The position numbers and the translations under genes were made by a program. From CBDHGY01 sp965263325 (GTDB taxonomy: Bacteria > Pseudomonadota > Alphaproteobacteria > Caulobacterales > Hyphomonadaceae), in contig CBDHGY010000002.1 of NCBI GenBank assembly GCA_965263325.1, positions 2,604,001 to 2,668,000 on the forward strand: 64,000 bases of DNA, written 5' to 3'. The stretch's first letter is position 1; the number at the start of each line of letters is the position of its first letter. Positions 35,377 through 43,018 of this stretch are shown here, one piece after another. The notes under the pieces were generated by a model. It had not been told where the DNA came from. It ran no database searches and saw only the letters and a program-made list of their open reading frames with translations.

Positions 35377-36261
35377 ATGGCCGATCCTGTAACTGATCTT
35401 CTGGAATTGCTGGATATCGAGCAATTGGAGCTTGATCTCTTTCGCGGAGAAAGCCCGCCGGAAGAAACAAGCCAGCGCGTATTTGGAGGGCAGGTGATCG
35501 CGCAAGCGCTTGTGGCAGCATATAGAACGGTCGAGGACCGCACCTGCCATTCACTACATGCCTATTTCATTCGCCCGGGCGACCCAAAAGTTCCGATCAT
35601 TTATCAAGTGGACCATTCCCGCGATGGCCGCAGTTTCACGACACGCCGCGTTGTTGCGATTCAGCATGGCAAGCAGATCTTCAATCTGGCAGCAAGCTTC
35701 CACGTCGAGGAAGAGGGGTGGGAGCACCAAGCGGAGATGCCTGCTGTTCCAGGGCCGGACGACCTGCCGACATATCTTGATTTGCGCAAACAGGCGGTCG
35801 AGAAAATGCCAGAGAAAATGCGCGAACGATTGGGACCATTCTTTACAAGAGAGCGCCCAATTGAGCAGCGTCCCGTCAATCCAACCGACATGCTCGATCC
35901 GCAGATTGATAAAACGGATCAACAAATTTGGATCCGCGTGCCCACAAAGATCGATGAAGAGCCATGGCTTCACCAATGCTTGCTGGCATACGCTTCAGAT
36001 CACTCGCTTCTCGGAACCGCGCAGCGCCATCACGGCGTCACTTGGATGAGCGGAGAAGTTATGGGTGCAAGCCTCGATCATGCGATGTGGTTTCATGCGC
36101 CGCTCAACTTCAACGATTGGCATCTTTATTCAATGGACGCGCCCTATGCCGGCGGCGCGCGCAGTTTCAATCGTGGTATGATTTTTAGTCAGGACGGAAA
36201 ACTCGTCGCTTCGTGTACCCAAGAAGGCCTGATGCGTCCTATGCGAAAAAGAACCACATGA
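35377..36261 (+). CDS. tesB: Acyl-CoA thioesterase II
   Basis: TesB hydrolyses acyl-CoA to free acid and CoA. From ATG 35377, which has AAGGAG at good spacing, the 294-residue double-hotdog protein has SQRVFGGQVIAQALVAAYRT, HAYFIRPGDPKVPIIYQVDH with RDGRSFTTRRV, and the active-site region AYASDHSLLGT. The C-terminal half has LDHAMWFHAPLNFNDWHLYS, SRSFNRGM-like ARSFNRGMIFSQDGKLVASC, and a typical end. An in-frame start 11 codons upstream is not supported by a ribosome site. Co-directional with the P450 gene. Confidence 0.95.
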   Translation: MADPVTDLLELLDIEQLELDLFRGESPPEETSQRVFGGQVIAQALVAAYRTVEDRTCHSLHAYFIRPGDPKVPIIYQVDHSRDGRSFTTRRVVAIQHGKQIFNLAASFHVEEEGWEHQAEMPAVPGPDDLPTYLDLRKQAVEKMPEKMRERLGPFFTRERPIEQRPVNPTDMLDPQIDKTDQQIWIRVPTKIDEEPWLHQCLLAYASDHSLLGTAQRHHGVTWMSGEVMGASLDHAMWFHAPLNFNDWHLYSMDAPYAGGARSFNRGMIFSQDGKLVASCTQEGLMRPMRKRTT

Positions 36262-36267
36262 TAAAAT

Positions 36268-36291
36268 GGGCCCCACCCGAAGGTGAGGCCC
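36268..36291 (-). terminator. UUCG-loop terminator for the acidic-protein gene
   Basis: Read on the minus strand, GGGCCTCACC-TTCG-GGTGGGGCCC is a 10-base stem with one mismatch and a TTCG tetraloop, followed by ATTTTAT. It lies 45 bases beyond the stop of the leftward gene. On the plus strand, right after tesB, there is no T-run. Confidence 0.75.
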
Positions 36292-36292
36292 G

Positions 36293-36329
36293 TTCGAACA
36301 GTTGGTCAGCCCCCTGACAACTGCTCGAA
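36293..36329. terminator. Second hairpin between tesB and the acidic-protein gene
   Basis: TTCGAACAGTTGGTCAG pairs with CTGACAACTGCTCGAA around CCCC with one bulge and one mismatch. It stands just after the acidic-protein stop and 31 bases after the tesB stop. It may be the tesB terminator or part of a tandem terminator. The T-content after it is only moderate (TATTACTTACT on plus). Confidence 0.5.
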
Positions 36330-36335
36330 TATTAC

Positions 36336-37097
36336 TTACTCATCCGCGATTTCGAGGCCGGCTTCTTCCAGAACTTCCGTAACGGCTTCAGACGCTGATG
36401 CTGGAATTTCTGCATCTTCTGCAACATCCGCTTCACTTGCGTCTTGTGAGACTTCTTCTGCTGCAACGACCGTTTCAACAACGTCTTCTGTCACGGCCTC
36501 AGAGATGTCCTCTGCGGCGTCGATCGCTTCCACTTCGTCAACGACGTCTTGCACAACTTCACTGTCCGGCTCCGAAATCGTTTCGAGAGGCTCCTCAGCA
36601 GCCGCTTCGGTCTCTTCGACTTCCTCCAGAACTTGTTCGACATTCTCAACCAGAGCCGCTTCTGCCGGTGCGACTGCGCTCGCTTCAACTTCGTCCGAAT
36701 CCATCGCGACAGATTCCATGTCGTCTGCCGGTATGAGGTCTTCTGCAACAGATTGCATTTCCACTTCTAAGTCTGGTGCTTCGAAAATGGGGCTCGCCAT
36801 GGCGGCCGCCGCAGCTTCGGCATCGACAATTCCGCCCGTTTGATCTGCTTCATAGTCAGCAAGGCTGAATGCGGGTGCGATTTCCTCACTTTCGGGGACG
36901 TCAATTTCAGGTTCGACAGCGTCCGAAACTTCGTCGACCAAGTCATCGACATCGCTCGTGTCGAGCTCGCTCTCGTCCACAGATTCGACAATTTCTTCAG
37001 CCACTTTTGCGGCGTCGTCGATATCGCTTTCTTGAGCGGACGCATATCCAGTGAGTAACGCGCTGGCAGCGACGGCGAATTTCCATTTGTGTTTCAT
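36336..37097 (-). CDS. Secreted, extremely acidic low-complexity protein
   Basis: From ATG 37097, with GGGGGA upstream, the 253-residue product has a signal peptide (MKHKWKFAVAASALLTGYASA) and a mature chain made almost only of Glu, Asp, Ala, Val and Ser. After the signal I find one lysine and no arginine, histidine or cysteine. Runs such as EEVEETEAAAEEPLETISEP recur with the pattern VxEEVEE and VVDEV. No domain is recognisable. It may be an intrinsically disordered periplasmic or surface polyanion, for example a cation buffer. A longer in-frame start (37160) adds 21 residues before the signal and is unlikely. Confidence 0.75.
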   Translation of the reverse strand: MKHKWKFAVAASALLTGYASAQESDIDDAAKVAEEIVESVDESELDTSDVDDLVDEVSDAVEPEIDVPESEEIAPAFSLADYEADQTGGIVDAEAAAAAMASPIFEAPDLEVEMQSVAEDLIPADDMESVAMDSDEVEASAVAPAEAALVENVEQVLEEVEETEAAAEEPLETISEPDSEVVQDVVDEVEAIDAAEDISEAVTEDVVETVVAAEEVSQDASEADVAEDAEIPASASEAVTEVLEEAGLEIADE

Positions 37098-37230
37098 CTT
37101 TTGGTTCCCCCTATAGATGAACCGACCTATGTAATTCCCCCAACAGGATAAAACCGGCAAGAATGCTAAAAGGCAAGCCGATGACTAGAACATTCCAGAT
37201 GATCGCGTCTGTTTTGCAACAGAAGTGGCG

Positions 37231-37983
37231 TCAAAGTGTGTTGATTGCCCATGCCGCAACGTCTTTGCGGGGGTGGTTTTGTAACCGAAATTTTAGTTCG
37301 GCAGCTCGTTCGATCATAACGCGCTCGACATGATCTTTAGCTGTCGAGCCAAGAGCTCTTGAAAGCGCTTTATCAATATCACTTCGATACTTTTTTGGGT
37401 TGAGCGCGGCCAGCGCCCGGGCGAATTGCCAGTGCAGGGACGCATCCTCGGGTAGAATTGCTGCCGCCTGAGCATAGTGCTTGCGTGACTGTTTCACACT
37501 CGCCCCCAGTACGCGGGACCCCAAAGCGCCTCCGCGGCGTACGACTTCGATGTGCCAGACGGCCATAAATGCGTGTGCATAAGGATTGTCGGGATCGTCT
37601 TCGAGCGCCGCTTGCGCCAGCTCTTTTGCCTTTTCCCCATATCCAGTGCGCATGGCAGCGCGCGTTGAAAGCGGGCGTGCCTTCAAAGAAAGCGTGATCG
37701 CAAGCTGTAGTTTTGCTTCGACGTGATCCTTATCTTGGGCGAGCGCTGCGCGAGCAAATGATTCTGCGCGCTCAAGAAGGTCTTGGTTGGGCTGATGTGA
37801 GCCGCACAGGCCCTTTGCCAAAAGCGCGCGCGCATTAAAGGCTAAGGCGTCAGCCGAGGTATCGGCAGGTGCCGCCGTAACGGCTTTTTCGAATTGCCCG
37901 TTCTGGAAGGCTATATGCTGGCTGGCGTTTTGAGCAAACGCGGCCGGCGCGAAGAAAATCAGAAGTGCTATCAATCGTCCCAT
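37231..37983 (-). CDS. Periplasmic TPR-like protein of unknown function
   Basis: From ATG 37983 the 250-residue product has a signal peptide ending FAPAAFAQ. Helical repeats of the tetratricopeptide type follow: ESFARAALAQDKDHVEAKLQ, KELAQAALEDDPDNPYAHAF and KHYAQAAAILPEDASLHWQF. The start at 38055 would add 24 residues before the signal and run into the divergent oxidase gene. It is likely a periplasmic scaffold. It is divergent from the FAD oxidase at 38044; no shared function is evident. Confidence 0.72.
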   Translation of the reverse strand: MGRLIALLIFFAPAAFAQNASQHIAFQNGQFEKAVTAAPADTSADALAFNARALLAKGLCGSHQPNQDLLERAESFARAALAQDKDHVEAKLQLAITLSLKARPLSTRAAMRTGYGEKAKELAQAALEDDPDNPYAHAFMAVWHIEVVRRGGALGSRVLGASVKQSRKHYAQAAAILPEDASLHWQFARALAALNPKKYRSDIDKALSRALGSTAKDHVERVMIERAAELKFRLQNHPRKDVAAWAINTL

Positions 37984-38043
37984 ACGCGACAATTTAGCGC
38001 AAAAAATACTTCCCGCCCACAATGAAAGTTCTTTAGTGGATGA

Positions 38044-39174
38044 ATGATGGATCAATTCGATGCTGACGTCTTGGTTATTGGAGCCGGAGTGATCGGTCTC
38101 TCCTGCGCTCGCGCGCTCTCTATGCAGGGACGGGATGTTACCGTGTTAGAAGCTGAGGAGCTCATCGCCGCCCACACGAGCTCGCGGAATTCAGAGGTCA
38201 TTCACGCCGGGCTGTACTACGCGGAAGGCTCTAACAAAGCGAAATTCTGTGTTCATGGACGACGCGCGCTTTATTCCTATCTCGATATTCACAAAGTGAC
38301 CTACAACAATTGCGGCAAGCTTGTTGTTGCCGTGACAGATGATGAAGCAAATCAACTTCATGATCTTATCGCTCGCGCCGAAAGAAATGGTGTCGAGGGC
38401 TTGAAGATACTCGATGGTGATGAGGCGCGGGTAATGGAACCGGCGCTCAACCCGGAAATCAAGGCCGCGCTCCATTCGCCTGTCTCAGGCATTTTTGACA
38501 GTCATGGGTATTTTCTAGCCTTGCAGGGGGAATGCGAGGACAGGGGCGGCATGGTTGCGTTCGAAACGCCGGTCGTGGGGGGAGAGGTTAGCGATAGCAA
38601 AGTGGAGATCGTCGCTGGCGGAAAGATGCCCGCAAAAATCACGGCGAATGTTGTGGTGAATGCGGCGGGTCACAATTCAATTGATGTGGCCAGATTGATC
38701 GAGGGGCCCCACCAGTCGCGACTTCCCAAGCCGCGATTTGTAAAAGGATCTTATTTTAGCATTTCAGGAAAAACCCCGTTTTCGCGATTAATTTATCCAA
38801 TGCCTGGCAAAGCGAGCCTGGGCTTACATCTAACAGTGGATCTTGCCGGACGCGGCAAAGTAGGGCCCGATGCCGAGTGGTTGGATGGCGACGCTGCGCC
38901 ACCGTTTGATTATCAGGTTGATCCATCTCGCGCCGAGCATTTCTATTCGTCCGTTCGTAAATACTGGCCCGGACTAGACGACGGAGCTTTGGCGCCAGAC
39001 TATGCTGGCGTTCGACCAAAGCTCGTTGGCCCGGGTGAACCATCAGGCGATTTCAGGATAGAAGCGGAACCAAGCGGTCTTATCAATCTCTTCGGAATCG
39101 AGAGCCCAGGCCTCACATCATCCTTGGCTATTGGCGAACATGTTGCGAGCGTCGTGCAAGAGATGGGAGCCTAG
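38044..39174 (+). CDS. FAD-dependent oxidoreductase, L-2-hydroxyglutarate oxidase-like
   Basis: This D-amino-acid-oxidase-fold flavoprotein (376 residues) starts with the dinucleotide motif LVIGAGVIGLSCARALSMQG. It has the family's HTSSRNSEVIHAGLYYAEGS segment, the NAAGHNSIDVARL second FAD contact and GLINLFGIESPGLTSSLAIG at the C-terminus. These are close to LhgO/YgaF, which oxidises L-2-hydroxyglutarate to 2-oxoglutarate and feeds electrons to quinones. A related 2-hydroxyacid or amino-acid substrate is possible. ATG 38044 and 38047 are both possible starts after AGTGGA. Confidence 0.85.
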   Translation: MMDQFDADVLVIGAGVIGLSCARALSMQGRDVTVLEAEELIAAHTSSRNSEVIHAGLYYAEGSNKAKFCVHGRRALYSYLDIHKVTYNNCGKLVVAVTDDEANQLHDLIARAERNGVEGLKILDGDEARVMEPALNPEIKAALHSPVSGIFDSHGYFLALQGECEDRGGMVAFETPVVGGEVSDSKVEIVAGGKMPAKITANVVVNAAGHNSIDVARLIEGPHQSRLPKPRFVKGSYFSISGKTPFSRLIYPMPGKASLGLHLTVDLAGRGKVGPDAEWLDGDAAPPFDYQVDPSRAEHFYSSVRKYWPGLDDGALAPDYAGVRPKLVGPGEPSGDFRIEAEPSGLINLFGIESPGLTSSLAIGEHVASVVQEMGA

Positions 39175-39175
39175 C

Positions 39176-39622
39176 TTAGCTCGCCGTTTTCAGCTTATGC
39201 CCATTTACGAAGCTGGCGCGCTTTTCGTTTTCCGCCAACAATCGGATATCGGTATTTAGAGACTTGATAAGGTGTTCGGTCGGATCGTCGTCCTCGCAAT
39301 GCACTTCATTCAGATCAAGCCCGTACATCAATAACTGCAGCTTCACTTTTATGTTCTCAGCTGAATAGGCTGGCACTCGGGCGACAAGACTGATCATGCG
39401 TTGCTCGATAAAAACAATCTTGTCCCGCGTCGCGAGCGCTTTCGGTGTATCAACAACTTCTGGATCTGAATCTTTCCAATGATGCATTAGCAATTCACGC
39501 AAATGGAGGATCTGTTCAAAGAAAGATACCTCTACGAGAGGCGATACTTTTCGTTCGATGTTTGAAATCAGTGCCTCTATTCCTGCAATATCTTTCGGCG
39601 ACTTTTTTTCGTTATCCAACAC
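39176..39622 (-). CDS. Hypothetical helical protein
   Basis: This 148-residue protein is unrecognised. It is predicted soluble and helical throughout, with EALISNIERKVSPLVEVSFF and HLRELLMHHWKDSDPEVVD. It has one cysteine, and no signal peptide or membrane segment. It ends one base after the oxidase stop (convergent) and faces the fusion regulator across a 253-base AT-rich gap, so it may be linked to that regulator. The reading frame is well formed and codon use looks like its neighbours. Confidence 0.65.
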   Translation of the reverse strand: MLDNEKKSPKDIAGIEALISNIERKVSPLVEVSFFEQILHLRELLMHHWKDSDPEVVDTPKALATRDKIVFIEQRMISLVARVPAYSAENIKVKLQLLMYGLDLNEVHCEDDDPTEHLIKSLNTDIRLLAENEKRASFVNGHKLKTAS

Positions 39623-39875
39623 GTCTTGCTACTTTCTGCTTTAAAAACAGTGACTTTAGTATTGATAATGAAAGATTGCTGAATCCAAGAGTATTCAATC
39701 TTATATTTAAAGTATTCAGCAATTTTCACTTATTACTTCGGTAAAGAGAGTTGAAGAGAATTTTAATACCCAATTTTGGGTAGACCGCGTTCAATTCCCA
39801 GCTGCTTTGGCGGACGGCTCGGGGAGTGCGGCTGAAATACACGATCTAAGTGTGATAACATAATGTGGACGAATT

Positions 39876-41579
39876 GTGAGCACCGAGAAAGACGCTTCTG
39901 AAGGTGACGACTTCAACGATGACGAGCACAAGGCGCTCGCCTCCGACGAAGCTAAATCTGCGCTGCAGCTTCTACGCTCGCTCGCGGCGGCACGAGCGAG
40001 TCCGGAGAATTTGGAACAAGCGTTTCTCGATTGGGCTAGATTGTCTGATGAAGCGCGCGCCTATCCAGAATTCGAGCATATTCTCATTACCCTGTTTGGC
40101 GACAGTCAGGAGGAACGTGAAGATGAAAACGACCCCAATGTTGCGGCAAAGAGCATTCAAAAGTTCGATATTTCTGACGTGTTCTTTGTCGATGAAAACG
40201 GCACCATCCTCGATATTGGATCGGAGCTTTCAACCCTCCTCAATCTGAAGGCGGGCGATGCCCTTGAACCTGGAATCTTCCAGGACTTGTATGATCGCCA
40301 GCTAGGGTCGAGTGAAGTAGAATCCGCGCCGCCCACCACGATTGAGCTGCGAGACAAGTTTGATCTCAAACGGCGCATCGTTCTTCATCGCATTATACAC
40401 GCGCGGCGGGGAATGAAGTATGCAGCGGTCTATATTCGAGTCACGTTATCTGAACGTGCCGAAAACGAACTTCGCGAAACCTACAAGCTGACAAAAAGTG
40501 AGTTGGAGATTCTCGGACTCGCTTTGCAGCGCTACACGCCTGAGCATATCGCCAAAATTCGAAATTCAAAACTGAATACAGTTCGAACGCATATTAGTCG
40601 TCTTATTCAAAAAACCGAATGTCATAGCTTAAATGAAACCATTGGCTTTGCATTGGAATTGTCGCTTGCAACGCAATCAGATGTTCCAAGTATATTTGGG
40701 CGAAGGACGCAGGTCGACCGGACAGATCGAAGAGTGGCAATTCCTCAACAGAGTGCGGTTGTTGACTACTCAAAATATGGCTCGGTCTCCGGCAAACCCG
40801 TGATCGTTTTACACTCGCTCGAATACGGATTTGAACCAACCAAAGCAATGATCGAGGCTGCGAAGGCGAGAGGTATATGCCTGTACTTCGTAAGGCGGTC
40901 GGGCTTTGGTGGAACCACTGCAACTAAAACGCTGGGCCATGCAGCCAGCCTCATCGACGGATTTATCAGCGCGCTTGAACTCACCGATGTCACAATTGTT
41001 GCGCTATCGACAGCCGCGCCGCAAGCGCTTGTGATCGAAAATGTCGATGATCGCATTTCACATATGCTACTTGTAAATTATGGGCTCGACGCAAAAGGTA
41101 AGATCGACATGTTCGAACCTGCCTGGATCCGCGGGCTCATAAAAATGGGGTTGGCAGCGCCTGCGAGTTTCTCGGCGGGTGTCGAAGTCGTTCGTGGATT
41201 TTGGAGGACTTTTGGAACAGAGCGGCTTTACCGAATGATGTACGCTTCCGTCGAGTCGGATTTGGAATATTTGGAACAGCATATCGATTTGTTCGAAAAT
41301 AGTAGTGATATCATATACAAGGCTAGCCGAACAAACATTCGGCTAGACATAATGAGTTCGTTCCTCGAGAACAGGGACCTTCCAAAGCAAGTCGCGCGAC
41401 ACCATTCGCTCTTGGTTGCGACTGGCGAACACTATTTCAAGGCATCTACTGAGGCACTTCGCGACACGGCTGAAACACTCGGCGTTGAATTCAGAACTAT
41501 TCCCGGTGAGGGGCGCAATTGGCCGTTTGCACAGCCCGACATATTGTTCGATTTGATCTCCCCTAAGGCGGAGCTTTGA
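39876..41579 (+). CDS. PAS-like/LuxR-HTH/alpha-beta-hydrolase fusion regulator
   Basis: The 567-residue protein has three parts. Residues about 97-190 resemble a PAS sensor (DVFFVDENGTILDIGSELS). Residues 203-262 are a LuxR-type helix-turn-helix (LTKSELEILGLALQRYTPEH and KLNTVRTHISRLIQKTECHS). Residues 295-567 have an alpha/beta-hydrolase layout (GKPVIVLHSLEYG, VTIVALSTAAPQAL and a C-terminal SLLVATGEHYF). The nucleophile elbow reads ALSTA rather than GxSxG, and the usual His near the end is not evident, so the last domain may sense rather than cut. It starts at GTG 39876. The architecture is unusual; the individual domains are fairly clear. Confidence 0.8.
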   Translation: MSTEKDASEGDDFNDDEHKALASDEAKSALQLLRSLAAARASPENLEQAFLDWARLSDEARAYPEFEHILITLFGDSQEEREDENDPNVAAKSIQKFDISDVFFVDENGTILDIGSELSTLLNLKAGDALEPGIFQDLYDRQLGSSEVESAPPTTIELRDKFDLKRRIVLHRIIHARRGMKYAAVYIRVTLSERAENELRETYKLTKSELEILGLALQRYTPEHIAKIRNSKLNTVRTHISRLIQKTECHSLNETIGFALELSLATQSDVPSIFGRRTQVDRTDRRVAIPQQSAVVDYSKYGSVSGKPVIVLHSLEYGFEPTKAMIEAAKARGICLYFVRRSGFGGTTATKTLGHAASLIDGFISALELTDVTIVALSTAAPQALVIENVDDRISHMLLVNYGLDAKGKIDMFEPAWIRGLIKMGLAAPASFSAGVEVVRGFWRTFGTERLYRMMYASVESDLEYLEQHIDLFENSSDIIYKASRTNIRLDIMSSFLENRDLPKQVARHHSLLVATGEHYFKASTEALRDTAETLGVEFRTIPGEGRNWPFAQPDILFDLISPKAEL

Positions 41580-41652
41580 AACTGGAAACGAGGCGGAAGC
41601 GAACTATCCTCGAACGGCGTAAGGGTTACGTGCAAAAGGGAGTTTGCAATAT

Positions 41653-42030
41653 ATGATCAGAGCATTTTTGGTGTTGTATACGCTGTTGTTTATTGGGTTT
41701 GGGGTCTACGTGTTTTTCCATGCGCCTACGCTCGCGGAAAATGTTGGTTTTGGAACGCCAAACTCTAATGGTTTGTATGAAGTTCGAAGCAATTATGGCG
41801 GTGTCAGCATCGGGATTGGACTGATGTGTTTGGCTGGCGTGCTCAAACCCGCGCTGCAGAGGCCAGCCCTTTTTGTCATCTTCGCCTATACGGGCGGGTA
41901 TGCGCTTGGGCGCCTGATCGCATTGCCGATTGATGGCGTGCCTTCAGCATCGCTTATTGCTTACGCTGTGTTTGAAGCGGTATCGGCGTTCCTCGCATTT
42001 TTACTGCTGAGAAAACTCGCAGCGGAGTAA
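41653..42030 (+). CDS. DUF4345-like small membrane protein
   Basis: The 125-residue product has four hydrophobic helices and the motif EVRSNYGGVSIGIGLMCLAG, then GYALGRLIALPIDGVPSASL. These agree with the DUF4345 family of small membrane proteins of unknown function. ATG 41653 follows AAGGGAG at about 10 bases; a TTG three codons upstream is less likely. It lies 73 bases after the fusion regulator and may be its target or co-transcribed with it. A hairpin terminator follows. Confidence 0.78.
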   Translation: MIRAFLVLYTLLFIGFGVYVFFHAPTLAENVGFGTPNSNGLYEVRSNYGGVSIGIGLMCLAGVLKPALQRPALFVIFAYTGGYALGRLIALPIDGVPSASLIAYAVFEAVSAFLAFLLLRKLAAE

Positions 42031-42052
42031 ACTGCAAATTAGGCCGTCCGTG

Positions 42053-42080
42053 CTCGCCGCCCGTCGCGGCGAGTTCAATT
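42053..42080 (+). terminator. Terminator after the DUF4345-like gene
   Basis: The stem CTCGCCGC-CCGTC-GCGGCGAG (42053-42073) is followed by TTCAATTGTTT on the plus strand. The stem is perfect over 8 bases; the T-run is broken. On the minus strand no T-run follows, so it serves the rightward gene. Confidence 0.6.
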
Positions 42081-42082
42081 GT

Positions 42083-42697
42083 TTAATCTTCGGTCAGGCC
42101 GGCCGCTTTCAGCATTTTGAACGCGCGAATAACACGGTTTAGCTTGTCTTCTGAAGAGCGATCGCCGTCATTCCGGTCCGGGTGAAACCGCCTGACATAT
42201 TCGGCATATCTGGCGCGGATCTCGGCAGGTGTTGCTTCTGCTTTCAGGTCGAGTTCGGTCAGCGCGCGTAACTGCAGCTTCGTCCGTCCGCGGGGCGCGC
42301 TGCTTGTGGCCGCCGATACGTCATCTTCATCGAAGATCCCGCGGCTTTTCCATTTGCGGGGGTCGTGCATAGCAGCTGCACGTTTCTTTCCCGCAGGGCC
42401 GGTGCCGAATTTCCAGGTTCGCTTATGCCCGTGGCGTTCATCTTCGGCGAACTTCTTGGCTTCTGCCGCAGACATCCCATCGAAGAAGTTGAAATTCTTA
42501 TTGTATTCGCGCGCGTGCACCTTGCAGAACCAGTGCTTCCCGTTGCCATTTTTCTTTGGCGCTGGGTGTTCGCCCGGTTTCTCGCATTCAGGGTGGTCGC
42601 ACTCGCGAATCTTGGCTTTTTCGCGATCAATATCCTCCCCTGGAGGCTTGACGCGAATATCCATATATTTTGGTCTGTAACTATAATCCTTGGCCAT
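42083..42697 (-). CDS. J-domain co-chaperone-like protein
   Basis: The 204-residue product ends in a J domain with the HPD motif (AEYVRRFHPDRNDGDRSSED and LNRVIRAFKML). Before it is a conserved segment with CDHPEC, then CKVHAREYN, a possible small zinc-binding unit. In alphaproteobacteria this J protein is usually encoded divergently from bolA, as here. It would work with Hsp70 DnaK on client proteins, but its clients are not known to me. The start is uncertain: ATG 42697 gives the common N-terminus (MAKDYSYRPKYM); ATG 42718 and TTG 42733 are alternatives. No ribosome site is clear. Confidence 0.85.
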   Translation of the reverse strand: MAKDYSYRPKYMDIRVKPPGEDIDREKAKIRECDHPECEKPGEHPAPKKNGNGKHWFCKVHAREYNKNFNFFDGMSAAEAKKFAEDERHGHKRTWKFGTGPAGKKRAAAMHDPRKWKSRGIFDEDDVSAATSSAPRGRTKLQLRALTELDLKAEATPAEIRARYAEYVRRFHPDRNDGDRSSEDKLNRVIRAFKMLKAAGLTED

Positions 42698-42736
42698 ACG
42701 CGCTAAAATGGACTGCATCCGATCAAGAGGCAAGAA

Positions 42737-43018
42737 TTGACATCCAGAATCGACCGCATCCGCGACAGTTTAGAGCAGGCATTCAAACCAGAACTGCTTG
42801 AAATCACTGATGATAGTTCCAAACACGCTGGGCATGCCGGGGCTGCCCCGGGGGGTGAAACGCACTACACGGTTGAGATAATTTCTGAAGCTTTTGAAGG
42901 ACTTAGCCGTGTTCAGCTGCAAAGAGCCATCAATATGGTCTTAGCACCAGAATTTGAGTCCGGCCTGCATGCGCTCTCCTTAAAGGCGAGTGCTCCAAAG
43001 CAAGACAGCGCTGACTAA
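42737..43018 (+). CDS. bolA: BolA-family protein
   Basis: BolA partners with monothiol glutaredoxins in iron-sulfur and iron regulation. This 93-residue protein has the family core DRIRDSLEQAFKPELLEITD, SSKHAGHAGA (the invariant His), and TVEIISEAFEGLSRVQLQRA. It starts with TTG 42737, with GAGG six bases before it; no usable ATG lies nearby in frame. Divergent from the J-domain gene and overlapping the convergent corC gene by 4 bases at the 3' end. Confidence 0.92.
   Translation: MTSRIDRIRDSLEQAFKPELLEITDDSSKHAGHAGAAPGGETHYTVEIISEAFEGLSRVQLQRAINMVLAPEFESGLHALSLKASAPKQDSAD

Noticed and set aside
36283..36843. Ser/Thr-rich 186-codon frame opposite the acidic-protein gene
   Set aside because: It is the complement of Glu/Asp/Ala codons; the leftward gene has the signal peptide, ribosome site and terminator.
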